Part shown: piece by piece, positions 33,663-43,102 of the stretch
Layout of the letters: each line of letters opens with the position of its first letter
How positions within the stretch are numbered: the stretch's first letter is position 1
Assembly: GCF_012571135.1 (NCBI RefSeq)
Contig: NZ_CP046216.1
Coordinates: 373,176-437,175, forward strand
Source: Enterobacteriaceae endosymbiont of Donacia tomentosa
GTDB lineage: Bacteria; Pseudomonadota; Gammaproteobacteria; Enterobacterales; Enterobacteriaceae
Reading direction: 5' to 3'
Length of the DNA stretch: 64,000 nucleotides
Translations under genes and position numbers: made by a program
Notes under the pieces: model-generated
What the model was told of the DNA's origin: nothing
The model's database searches: none
What the model saw: only the letters and a program-made list of their open reading frames with translations

Positions 33663-36125
33663 TTAGATAATTATACGTAAAAGATCAGTAAATACTCCTG
33701 CTGCAGTTACATTATTTCCGGCTCCATATCCTCTTAGTACAAGAGGTTGTGGTTGATAATAATCAGTATAAAAAGCAAAAGCGTTTTCTCCATTTTTAAT
33801 ATTAAAAAAGGGATGATTATTATCAATCTTTTTTAGTTTTACTTTACAAATTCCATTTTCATCAATACTACCAATATAACGTAAAACTTTATTTTCATTA
33901 TTAATTTTGTCTATTTTTTCTTTATAAACATTATCTATTTCTGGTAAAAGATCAAAAAATTTTTCAATTGATATTTTATGATTAAAATGATGTGGAATAA
34001 TAGGTTCTATCTTAATATCACTTAATTCTAAATTAAAACCAATTTCTCTTGCTAAAATAAGAAGTTTTCTAGCCACATCTATGCCTGAAAGGTCAATGCG
34101 AGGATCAGGTTCTGTAAATCCCATATCTTGGGCTATTTTAATAGATTTAGATAAAGTAATACCTTCTTCTAATTTTCCGAAAATAAAAGAAAGAGAACCG
34201 GATAAAATACCAACAAATTTAGTTATTCTACTGCCAGTCTTTAATAAATTTTGTAAAGTATTAATAACCGGTAGCCCAGCACCAACATTAGTTCCATAAA
34301 AAAAATTCAGATTCAATTTTTTTGCTTTGAATCTAATTTCATTATAATATTCTGATGTAGATGAATTAGCTTTTTTATTAGTTGCTATAATATGTAGTCC
34401 ATGATTTAAAAAATTTAGATATTGATCTGCAATATTTTTAGAAGACGTACAATCTATAATAACAGGATTAACCAAATTATGTTTTTTAATATTTTGTAAT
34501 AAATTTTCTATTGTAGAAGAACTACAAGAAAGTTTTTTTATTTCTGTTTTCCAATTTTTTAAATCAATACCACAAAAATTAATTAATGAAAATTTAGTGC
34601 TAATAATACCACAAATTTTTATATTAATAGATTTTTTTTCTAAAAAACATTTTTGTTGATGTATTTGTTGTAAAAATGCATTACCAACACCTCCTATTCC
34701 AACAATAAAAATTTCTAATATTTTCATATTATGAAATAAAATTTTGTGTGCAGTTTGTATAACATCATGAGCATGATTTTCGTTTATAATAACAGAAATA
34801 TAATTTTGAGAAAAATTTTGTAAAATAGTAACTATATTAGTTTTCGTTATATTAAAAATATTTAAAAATTTTGATATTATATTAATAGAATTATTAATTT
34901 TATTACCAACTAATGATATTATTGATAATTGATCAACCAATGAAAATGGGTTAATTAAATTATGTTTTAATTCTAAATAAAATTCTTCTTCTAATAAATT
35001 TTTTAAATATTGTACATTATTATTTAAAATACCAATACTAAGGTTACAATTCTCTGTGGATTGCGTTATAAAATATATTGATATTTTTAGCTTAAATATA
35101 AAATGTAATATTTTTGACATAATATTTTTACTTTGTTTATTTTTTTCTCCATTAATATATAATATTGATATATTTTTAAGTTCAGTAATTCCTTTGATTT
35201 TTATAAACTCATTATTTAAAATATTTTTACTAATTAAAGTACCATGATTTTTAGGATATTTTATATTTTTAACTATACATGGTATATTATTTTTTAACAT
35301 AGGAAATATAGTTTTATAATGAAGGACTTTGGCTCCAAAATAGGATAAAGTTATTGCTTCTTTATAAGATATAAAATCTAGTAATTGTGCTTTAGAAATT
35401 ACATTAGGATCAGCAGTATAAATGCCATTAACATCAGTCCAAATTTCACAATATTTAGCTTCTAAACATACAGCTAGTACTGCAGCTGAATAATCAGAAC
35501 CATTTCGCCCCAATAAAACTGTTTCTTTTTTATCATTAACTGCAGAAAAACCTGCCATTATCATTACATTAATATTAATTAATTTTTTTATATTTTCAAA
35601 CTTTTTTTTAGTTAATGATATATTTATAGTTGCTTCTAAATAATTATTATTATCATATGTTAATAAATATTTTTTCGGAGAAATTATATATGTTTTATAT
35701 TTTTTTATTTTTAATAAAGCATTTATTAAGATAACAGAAAATTGCTCCCCTTTTGATAAAATTTTAGCTTGAATAATATCAGGACAATTATTAATTAAAT
35801 CAATTCCATTTAATAATTTTTCTAATTTAGAAAAAATTCTATCTATTTTATTTTTAATAGTAATAAAATCCAAATTTTTTACTTTTTTTTTTAATTCATT
35901 TAATAAGTTCCAAAAAAAATTTTTTATATAAATTAAATTATTTTGATAATTTTTTTTTTTTATAGATTTCTTTATTATTAAATCTAAATTATTTGTTATA
36001 GTTGCTGGTGCAGATACAACAACAGCTATTTCTTCATTTTTTAAATATGTATGGATAATATTAGTTACTAATAAAAATTTTTCTGCATTTTTTAATGATG
36101 TACCACCAAATTTCAATATTCTCAT
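33663..36125 (-). CDS. thrA: bifunctional aspartokinase I / homoserine dehydrogenase I
   Basis: Catalyses the first and third steps of threonine synthesis from aspartate. At 820 residues it has exactly the E. coli length. The kinase domain starts with LKFGGTSLKNAEKF and has LLGRNGSDYSAA; two ACT regions follow (about 317-455); the dehydrogenase domain has GIGGVGNAFLQQ and NVGAGLPVINTLQNLL. In the second ACT motif the E. coli AQGSSERS reads LQNFSQNY (435-442), so Gly433 of E. coli is Asn437 here, a position where substitution removes threonine inhibition. A ribosome site lies at 36139-36142. I found no thrL-type leader peptide upstream. Confidence 0.97.
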   Translation of the reverse strand: MRILKFGGTSLKNAEKFLLVTNIIHTYLKNEEIAVVVSAPATITNNLDLIIKKSIKKKNYQNNLIYIKNFFWNLLNELKKKVKNLDFITIKNKIDRIFSKLEKLLNGIDLINNCPDIIQAKILSKGEQFSVILINALLKIKKYKTYIISPKKYLLTYDNNNYLEATINISLTKKKFENIKKLININVMIMAGFSAVNDKKETVLLGRNGSDYSAAVLAVCLEAKYCEIWTDVNGIYTADPNVISKAQLLDFISYKEAITLSYFGAKVLHYKTIFPMLKNNIPCIVKNIKYPKNHGTLISKNILNNEFIKIKGITELKNISILYINGEKNKQSKNIMSKILHFIFKLKISIYFITQSTENCNLSIGILNNNVQYLKNLLEEEFYLELKHNLINPFSLVDQLSIISLVGNKINNSINIISKFLNIFNITKTNIVTILQNFSQNYISVIINENHAHDVIQTAHKILFHNMKILEIFIVGIGGVGNAFLQQIHQQKCFLEKKSINIKICGIISTKFSLINFCGIDLKNWKTEIKKLSCSSSTIENLLQNIKKHNLVNPVIIDCTSSKNIADQYLNFLNHGLHIIATNKKANSSTSEYYNEIRFKAKKLNLNFFYGTNVGAGLPVINTLQNLLKTGSRITKFVGILSGSLSFIFGKLEEGITLSKSIKIAQDMGFTEPDPRIDLSGIDVARKLLILAREIGFNLELSDIKIEPIIPHHFNHKISIEKFFDLLPEIDNVYKEKIDKINNENKVLRYIGSIDENGICKVKLKKIDNNHPFFNIKNGENAFAFYTDYYQPQPLVLRGYGAGNNVTAAGVFTDLLRIII

Positions 36126-36514
36126 ATTATCTAACCTACCTTAAATCTTAAAATTTCAAAAAGACGAATATTTATGCATTTATAGTTTTATAAAAAAATA
36201 TATTTATATTATGTAATTACACTTATATTAATTATGCAATTTACAAAAAATTTAGTAATATTTTAATATAAAAAACAAACTTGAATATTATTAAATAATC
36301 TAATAATAAATGCTTATTTATTAAAAAAACAAATAATTAAGAAAAATTGAAATTTTATTTATATAATATAATTTATTTTACTAAATACTTAAACTACAGA
36401 AATTTCATTATATCATGAAAAAAATTTCTTTATTAATAAATTAATTATTAATAAACAAAATATAAAAATATTATTTAAATTAAATTTATATCAAAGAAAA
36501 ATTTTTTAATAAAA
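36126..36514. other. 389 bp spacer between parC and thrA
   Basis: Holds the thrABC promoter region and the parC 3' end. I looked for a Thr/Ile-rich leader peptide and attenuator; the only short frames beginning at ATG encode a few residues without Thr/Ile runs. The parC terminator listed separately is the only clear structure. Confidence 0.6.
36415..36455 (-). terminator. intrinsic terminator after parC
   Basis: Perfect 11 bp inverted repeat (tttattaataa 36429-36439, ttattaataaa 36445-36455, 5 nt loop), 60 bp beyond the parC stop. On the minus strand the stem is followed by GAAATTTTTTT, giving a U-tract. The stem is all A-T, so it is weak but correctly placed. Confidence 0.5.
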
Positions 36515-38770
36515 TTATTTTTTAATTTTTAAAAAAACATCTTCAATATTAATCTCTTTTTTTAAAAAAAATCCTTTTTTTCCTTTAGTTGATTGAAATT
36601 TTTTTAATTCTTTATATGTTATTTTAATAATATTATTATTTATTTTGATATAAATTAAGTAATTTTTATTAATAAGGAATAACCATTTTAATTTATCTTT
36701 ATTTTCAATAAAAAATTTGTTATCAATAAAAATTAGTCGACTTCCTTTCCCTTTAGATAATTTAGGAATTTCATTTGTAGAAAATAATAAAAATCTACCT
36801 AAAGCAGAAATAGCTAATATTTGATCTTTTTTATCTTGAATTACTAAGGGAGGTAAAATTTCAGCATTATATGATAAAAGAATTGATAATTTTCCATTTC
36901 TATTACATGCTATTAAATCATTAAAATTACATATAAAACCATAACCAGAACTAGAAGATAAAATAATTTTTTTATTATTAGATTCCATTAACAAACTTTT
37001 AATTATAGATCCTTGTGAGATATTTAATCTTCCATTTAAAGGTTCTCCTTGACTACGATTAGAAGGTAAAGATATAGAATCAATACTATAGCTACGTCCT
37101 TTAGAATCTAAAATGACTATAATCTGATTTTTTTTCCCTTGTACAGACATTAAAAAAGAATCACCAGATTTATAATTTAAATTTAACGGATTTATATTAT
37201 GACCTTTAACTGATCTTATCCATCCCATCTTAGATAAGATAATAGTAATAGGTTCATTTGTAAAAATTAAATTATTTTCGTTTAATAATTTTGCCTTTGT
37301 GCGTTCTTTAAATAAGGAACGACGATTATTTCCATAAATTTTAGCTGCTGATAATACTTCTTCTTTTAGAAGAAAATTCATTTTTTCTTCTGAAAATAAT
37401 ATTTCTTGAATATTATCATGTTCTTTTTTTAATTTCTTTTGTTCATAAATTAAATTTTGTTCTTCTATTAATGAAATAGAACGTAATTTAAAATTTAATA
37501 AAGTTTCTATTTGTATATCAGTAAAATTAAATTTTTGTTTAATAAATATTTTAGGATCTTTATTTATACGAATAATTTTTATAAATTCTTCTAGATTAGA
37601 ATAAACTATTAATAATCCTTGTATTATATGGAGTCTTGTATTTAATTTTTTTAAGTTAAAATTTAAACGTTTTTTTACTATTTTACGTCTAAATACTATC
37701 CATTCTGATAATATTTGTATTAAATTTTTTACAGTCGGTTTATTATCTAAACCTATCATATTTAAATTAATACGATAACTCTTTTCTAAATCAGTAATAA
37801 AAAATAAATGATACATTATTTCTTCTAATTTTAAATGATTAAAACTATTTCTAATAATAATAACAATCCTAGTAGGGTTTTCATAATCAGATTCATCTCG
37901 TATATCATCAATCATAGGTAGTTTTTTATTTCTTATTTGTGTAGTAATTTGTTCAATAATACGTATACCGGAAATTTGATGAGGTAATGCTTTAATTATT
38001 ATTGATCTATTTTTTACTTCCCATACAGCTCTTAATCTAATTGATCCTTTTCCTTTTTTATAAATTTTATAAATTTCTTCTTTAGAAGTAATAATTTCAC
38101 TTCCTGAAGGGAAGTCTGGTCCTTGAACTATTTTTAAAATATCATTTAATGTACTTTTAGGATTATCAATTAATTTTATTATAGCATTCGCAATTTCTTG
38201 AATATTATGAGGTGGAATATCGGTAGACATCCCTACGGCTATCCCCGTTGATCCATTTAATATAATATTTGGTAAGCATGCTGGTAAAATTTTAGGTTCT
38301 AATAATGTTCCATCAAAATTTGGAATAAACTCAACAGTACCTTCTTCTAATTCATTTAATAAAAGATTAGAATATTTCGACAAACGAGATTCAGTATATC
38401 TCATTGCTGCAAATGATTTAGGATCATCTTGAGACCCCCAATTCCCCTGTCCTTCTACTAAAGGATATCTATATGAAAAGGGTTGTGCCATTAATACCAT
38501 AGCTTCATAACAAGCTATATCTCCATGAGGATGATATTTACCTATTACATCACCTATAGTTCTAGCTGATTTTTTAAATTTCGAAGAAGCTTTTAATCCT
38601 AACTCAGACATAGCATATATCACTCTTCTTTGTACTGGTTTTAATCCATCTCCAATATGTGGTAAAGCTCTATCAGAAATAACATAAATAGAATAATTTA
38701 AATAAGCATATTCTGCAAATTTATGTAATGATATAGATTCTATTTTATTTTTTTTTATTAATTTATTCAT
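36515..38770 (-). CDS. parC: DNA topoisomerase IV subunit A
   Basis: DNA-cleaving subunit of topoisomerase IV, which unlinks daughter chromosomes. The catalytic tyrosine is Y125 in [13 protein letters not shown]. The quinolone-region [17 protein letters not shown] and the [17 protein letters not shown] motif are intact. It is 751 residues (E. coli 752), and begins [18 protein letters not shown] as in ParC rather than GyrA. Its start faces aroF across 196 bp, where gene polarity in the window changes. Confidence 0.97.
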   Translation of the reverse strand: MNKLIKKNKIESISLHKFAEYAYLNYSIYVISDRALPHIGDGLKPVQRRVIYAMSELGLKASSKFKKSARTIGDVIGKYHPHGDIACYEAMVLMAQPFSYRYPLVEGQGNWGSQDDPKSFAAMRYTESRLSKYSNLLLNELEEGTVEFIPNFDGTLLEPKILPACLPNIILNGSTGIAVGMSTDIPPHNIQEIANAIIKLIDNPKSTLNDILKIVQGPDFPSGSEIITSKEEIYKIYKKGKGSIRLRAVWEVKNRSIIIKALPHQISGIRIIEQITTQIRNKKLPMIDDIRDESDYENPTRIVIIIRNSFNHLKLEEIMYHLFFITDLEKSYRINLNMIGLDNKPTVKNLIQILSEWIVFRRKIVKKRLNFNLKKLNTRLHIIQGLLIVYSNLEEFIKIIRINKDPKIFIKQKFNFTDIQIETLLNFKLRSISLIEEQNLIYEQKKLKKEHDNIQEILFSEEKMNFLLKEEVLSAAKIYGNNRRSLFKERTKAKLLNENNLIFTNEPITIILSKMGWIRSVKGHNINPLNLNYKSGDSFLMSVQGKKNQIIVILDSKGRSYSIDSISLPSNRSQGEPLNGRLNISQGSIIKSLLMESNNKKIILSSSSGYGFICNFNDLIACNRNGKLSILLSYNAEILPPLVIQDKKDQILAISALGRFLLFSTNEIPKLSKGKGSRLIFIDNKFFIENKDKLKWLFLINKNYLIYIKINNNIIKITYKELKKFQSTKGKKGFFLKKEINIEDVFLKIKK

Positions 38771-38966
38771 ATAATTAATTTTCCATCATTAAACATGTTT
38801 TATGTATCTATTTTTAATAGTTTTATTATAAATAAACTTTAAATTATTTTAACTATAAATATGAAAATCATATTTTAATGTTTTATTATTATTTGATATT
38901 TATTAAATAATATTTAATATTATTAAATAGATATTTTTTTATATTTTACTCAAGGTTAAGTTTATT

Positions 38967-40025
38967 ATGCAAAAAAATAATTCTAATATAGAAAAATTAA
39001 TAACTCCAAAAGAATTAAAAAATAAGTTACCTATTTCTAAAAAATTAGAAGATAAAATTTTAATTTCACGTCAAACTATATGTAATATAATTTCAGGCAA
39101 AGATCCAAGAATTTTAGTTGTTTGTGGTCCTTGCTCAATTCATAATATAGAAGAAGCTATAGAATATAGTAATTTTTTTAGTCAAATATTACCCAAAATT
39201 AAAAATAGTATATATCTTGTTATGAGAGTTTATTTTGAAAAACCAAGAACTACAATTGGCTGGAAAGGATTAATTAATGATCCAGATATGAATAATTCTT
39301 TTAATATAAATAAAGGATTATATTTAGCACGACAATTATTAATAAAATTAGTTAAAAATGATATTTTATTAGCAACTGAAATTTTAGATCCTAATACAAC
39401 TCCTTATATTACTGATCTTATCAGTTGGGTTGCTATTGGGGCTCGTACTGTTGAATCACAAATACATAGGGAAATAGCTTCTTCTTTAAGAATACCTGTT
39501 GGATTTAAAAATAATACAGATGGAAATATAATTTCAGCTATCAATGCAATTAAATCAGCAGCAACACATCATAGTTTCATTAGTTTAGATGAGGAAGGGA
39601 AAGCTTGTATAATAAGAACATTGGGTAATAAAAATTGTCATATTATTTTAAGAGGGGGATTAAAACCTAATTATCATGAAAATGATGTGAAAAAATGTGA
39701 ACAATATATTACTAAGGCAAAACTATCGTCAAAAATAATGATAGATTGTAGCCATGGAAATTCTAATAAAGATTATAAACAACAAATTAAAATTATAAAT
39801 TCCATAATATCACAAATTAGTAATGGTAATAAATCTATTGTGGGAATAATGATAGAAAGCTATATAAATGAAGGAAATCAAATAATTAATATTAATAATA
39901 ATCTTAATAAAATTAAATATGGCGTATCCATTACAGATGGATGTATAAATTGGGAAAATACAAAAATAATTTTATATAAAATACATAATAAATTAAAAAA
40001 AATACTTCCATTACGTTCCTTATAA
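38967..40025 (+). CDS. aroF: DAHP synthase, AroF (tyrosine-type)
   Basis: First step of the shikimate pathway: phosphoenolpyruvate plus erythrose 4-phosphate to DAHP. VVCGPCSIHN, RVYFEKPRTTIGWKGLINDP, GARTVESQIHRE and IMIDCSHGNSNKDY are conserved. It is assigned to AroF because it starts MQK and lies directly upstream of tyrA as in E. coli. At 352 residues it is slightly short (356), losing part of the N-terminal segment that includes Asn8. The inhibitor-site stretch reads DPNTTPYITDL (141-151) where I recall E. coli as DPNSPQYLGDL, so Pro148 is replaced by Thr145. A ribosome site AAGG lies at 38952-38955. No TyrR box was seen. Confidence 0.95.
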   Translation: MQKNNSNIEKLITPKELKNKLPISKKLEDKILISRQTICNIISGKDPRILVVCGPCSIHNIEEAIEYSNFFSQILPKIKNSIYLVMRVYFEKPRTTIGWKGLINDPDMNNSFNINKGLYLARQLLIKLVKNDILLATEILDPNTTPYITDLISWVAIGARTVESQIHREIASSLRIPVGFKNNTDGNIISAINAIKSAATHHSFISLDEEGKACIIRTLGNKNCHIILRGGLKPNYHENDVKKCEQYITKAKLSSKIMIDCSHGNSNKDYKQQIKIINSIISQISNGNKSIVGIMIESYINEGNQIININNNLNKIKYGVSITDGCINWENTKIILYKIHNKLKKILPLRSL

Positions 40026-40058
40026 AAAAAGAACAACAACATATAACGATAAAATAAT

Positions 40059-41183
40059 ATGGTAAAAGAATTAGTTGTATTACGTAATAAAATTGATCTT
40101 TTAGATACAAAGTTATTAAAGATTTTAGCTAAACGTTTAGCTTTAGTTAAGAAAATAGGAATAGTAAAAAATATTTATGGATTACCTGTTTATATACCAG
40201 AAAGAGAAAAATATTTAATAGAATCAAAGAAAAAAGAAGCGCAAAAAATTGGTATATCCCCTTATCTTATTGAAGATATATTAAATCGTATAATATATGA
40301 ATCTTATTTAAATGAAAAAGAAAAAGGATTTAAAAAATTAAACCCAAATTTTAAAAAAATTTTAATTATTGGGGGAAAAGGAAAAATGGGTAATTTATTT
40401 AGGAAAATGTTAATTATGTCAGGATATATAGTTAATATTTTAGATAAAAGAGATTGGGAAAATAATGATAATATAAATAATTTATTTTTAAATGTAGAAA
40501 TGATAATTATTAGTGTTCCAATTTCATCTTTTAATGATGTAATTAGTAAATTACCCATTTTGTCTAAAAATTGTATATTAATTGATGTAACTTCAATAAA
40601 AAACATGCCAATGAAAAAAATGTTAGAAAAGCATAAAGGGCCTGTTTTAGGATTACATCCTATGTTTAGTCCTGAAAATAATATTTTAGCAAGACAATTA
40701 ATATTATATTGTAATGGACGTAATCCAGAATCTTATCATTGGTTTTTAAAACAAATGCAAATATGGGGAGTTAAATTACAATGTATAAATTCTATTGAAC
40801 ATGATAATTATATGGCTTTTATACAATCATTAAGATATTTTACTACATTAGTATATGGATTTTTTTTATTAAAGCAAAATATTAAGTTAAAAAAATTATT
40901 AATGTTTTCAACACCAATTTATTATATAGACTTAATTTTATTGGGTAAATTTTTTTCACAAGATTCAAAATTATATACTGAAATCATTATGTCATCCCAT
41001 AATAATATAAAAAATATAAAAAAATATTTACATAATATTAATTACATATTTTCTTTAATTAAAAAAGGCAATAAAGCTGAAATTATTAATATTTTTAATA
41101 AAGTTAAAATTTTATTTAAAAATCATATTTTATATTCTAAAATAGAATGTGATAAAATATTGCGTTATATTAACAATAATTAA
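40059..41183 (+). CDS. tyrA: chorismate mutase / prephenate dehydrogenase (T-protein)
   Basis: Bifunctional enzyme: chorismate to prephenate, then to 4-hydroxyphenylpyruvate, the precursor of tyrosine. The N-terminal mutase domain (about 1-90) has LRNKIDLLDTKLLKILAKR and PEREKYLI; the NAD domain begins IIGGKGKMGNLFRKML, and LGLHPMF with the catalytic histidine follows. It is 374 residues (E. coli 373). It starts 33 bp after aroF, forming the aroF-tyrA operon. In E. coli pheA lies just beyond tyrA; here it is gone and bamD follows. Confidence 0.97.
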   Translation: MVKELVVLRNKIDLLDTKLLKILAKRLALVKKIGIVKNIYGLPVYIPEREKYLIESKKKEAQKIGISPYLIEDILNRIIYESYLNEKEKGFKKLNPNFKKILIIGGKGKMGNLFRKMLIMSGYIVNILDKRDWENNDNINNLFLNVEMIIISVPISSFNDVISKLPILSKNCILIDVTSIKNMPMKKMLEKHKGPVLGLHPMFSPENNILARQLILYCNGRNPESYHWFLKQMQIWGVKLQCINSIEHDNYMAFIQSLRYFTTLVYGFFLLKQNIKLKKLLMFSTPIYYIDLILLGKFFSQDSKLYTEIIMSSHNNIKNIKKYLHNINYIFSLIKKGNKAEIINIFNKVKILFKNHILYSKIECDKILRYINNN

Positions 41184-41202
41184 ATTATCTTAATAAAGAC
41201 AT

Positions 41203-41240
41203 AAAGAAACTTAATATTTTATCAATATTAAGTTTCTTTT
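41203..41240. terminator. strong bidirectional terminator between tyrA and bamD
   Basis: Perfect 16 bp inverted repeat: aaagaaacttaatatt (41203-41218), loop ttatc, aatattaagtttcttt (41224-41239). The T-rich right arm on plus and A-rich left arm (T on minus) make it usable in both directions. It sits 20 bp after tyrA and 10 bp beyond the bamD stop, as expected for convergent genes. Confidence 0.8.
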
Positions 41241-41249
41241 ATAAAGAAA

Positions 41250-41972
41250 TTAAAAATTTGTTTCTGTATCAAAATTTATTTTATAAATAATTTGTTTTAA
41301 CATAACTTTTACGAAATTACTTTCGGTTTTATTTGAATAAAGTTTTATAAATTCTAAGCTTTTTTTTATAGTTAGTAGATACATGTTGTTTTTAAATAAA
41401 AATTTTATAATATTTAATTTAAAATTCATTGAACGTTTTTTTATATAATTAGAATTAGGTTTTAATATTTTTATAAACCTACTTTTAGGAAAATTTTTAA
41501 ATAATATTTCCATGTCATCTATAGCTAATTGAATATAAAAAGGATTACAAAAATTTTTGTTTATTTTTAACAAATTTTGTAATGTGTTATTATCTAATGA
41601 TAATTCTGACATAATTTTTATATAATAAATATAATCTGTATAAGGAGAAGCATTATATGTTTGTATAAAATCATTTGCTAATACTAAAGACGTTAAAAAT
41701 TTTTTATTTTTATAATTTAAATATATTAAATTAACATGTGTGTTTTCAGTATAATGATTGTATGGATAATTTTTATTAAAATCTTCAAATTTTGATAATG
41801 CTTTTTTATATTTTTTCTTTATCAAAAACGCTTGTGCTTTAGAATATTTCTTTTGTAAAATGGAATTATAATTTGATTGTTCTTTTGTGTAATTAGTACA
41901 ATTAATAGTAAACATAAATATGAGTATTAATAAATTAATATAAAAAAATTTCTTTGTCACAAATATTTTCAT
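41250..41972 (-). CDS. bamD: BamD, outer membrane assembly lipoprotein
   Basis: Essential lipoprotein of the BAM complex that inserts beta-barrels into the outer membrane. It is 240 residues (E. coli 245) with TPR-like helices: YSKAQAFLIKKKYKKALSKF and YPYNHYTENTHVNLIYLNY align with the E. coli repeats. The N terminus is basic, then hydrophobic, ending at Cys25. The lipobox is odd: residues before the cysteine are FTIN, whereas position -1 is normally Gly, Ala or Ser. The assignment rests on the TPR pattern and on the position next to rluD, as in E. coli. It implies that an outer membrane is retained. Confidence 0.85.
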   Translation of the reverse strand: MKIFVTKKFFYINLLILIFMFTINCTNYTKEQSNYNSILQKKYSKAQAFLIKKKYKKALSKFEDFNKNYPYNHYTENTHVNLIYLNYKNKKFLTSLVLANDFIQTYNASPYTDYIYYIKIMSELSLDNNTLQNLLKINKNFCNPFYIQLAIDDMEILFKNFPKSRFIKILKPNSNYIKKRSMNFKLNIIKFLFKNNMYLLTIKKSLEFIKLYSNKTESNFVKVMLKQIIYKINFDTETNF

Positions 41973-42039
41973 TTTTAATCCTTTTAAAGGTATAATTATT
42001 TTAATGCTTAATTATATTTTAAAACAAAGAAATTAATAT

Positions 42040-43010
42040 ATGAAAAAAATTAAATTAGTTTTAAAAGTTTGTAATTTTTTTAATAAAATAAGATTAGATA
42101 TTTTTTTATCCAAAAAACTTCCGCAAATTTCTAGATCTCAATTTAAAAATTATATTATAAATAAAAATATTAAAATTAATAATAAAATTGTAAATATACC
42201 TCAAAAAAAGTATTTTTAGGAGATATCGTTCAGGTTAATATAATAATATTAAATAAAAAAATTAAATGGGAAGCTCAAAATATACTTTTAAAAACTATTT
42301 ATGAAGACAAATATATATTAGTCATTAATAAAGATGTTAATTTAGTTGTTCATCCAGATATAAATACTAATAAGAATAAAAAAAATACTGTCTTTAATGG
42401 TTTATTATATTATTTTCCATATTTAAGAGATTTACCTCGAGCTGGGATTATACACAGATTAGATAAAAATACAACTGGGTTAATGATTATTGCTAAAACT
42501 ATGTTTGTATATTTCTCTTTAAAAAGAGAACTAAAAAAACATAACATAATAAGAGAATATGAAGCTATTGTACATGGTACAATAAGTCAAAACAATATAA
42601 TTAATCAACCAATAAAACGTTTATACAAAAAAAATAATATACGTATGATTATTAGTAATGATGGCAAAAAAGCAGTAACAAAATATTTTGTGAAAAATAT
42701 TTTTGAAAAACACACACACTTAAGAATTCGCTTGGAAACGGGGCGAACACATCAAATAAGAGTACATTTATTACATATAAATCATAATATTATCGGTGAT
42801 CCTATTTATAAAAAAAATATGAATAATAATAATTTTTATAATAAAATTTTTAAACAGATAATCCAACGACAGGCTTTACATGCTTGTTATTTAAAATTTA
42901 TCCACCCAATTTATAATATACCAATTAAATTATATTCACCATTACCAAATGATATATATAAATTACTTGATTTTTTAGAACAAAATAAAATTTTAAATAA
43001 AAAATATTAA
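42040..43010 (+). pseudogene. rluD: 23S rRNA pseudouridine synthase D, frameshifted at a poly(A) tract
   Basis: RluD makes pseudouridines in helix 69 of 23S rRNA. The ATG at 42040 opens an S4 domain (RLDIFLSKKLPQISRSQFKN) that stops at TAG 42217-42219 after a run of seven A (42203-42209). One more A would join it to an open frame of 266 codons from GTA 42210 to 43010, reading VFLGDIVQVN, then HRLDKNTTGLM with the catalytic Asp, and LETGRTHQIRVH. The joined protein would be about 323 residues (E. coli 326). Everything else is well conserved, so this is either a very recent pseudogene, a sequencing error, or a gene rescued by polymerase slippage. The order bamD/rluD is as in E. coli. Confidence 0.9.
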
Positions 43011-43102
43011 TCTTTATCAAAAAAAAATTTATTAAAGTCATTAATTAGTTTATAATAAAAAACATTAGGATTTTAATTTTTAATCAAAAGTATTAAACTA
43101 TT

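Noticed and set aside
36126..36514. thrL-type attenuator
   Set aside because: No short frame with runs of Thr/Ile codons was found, and no antiterminator/terminator pair near the thrA start.
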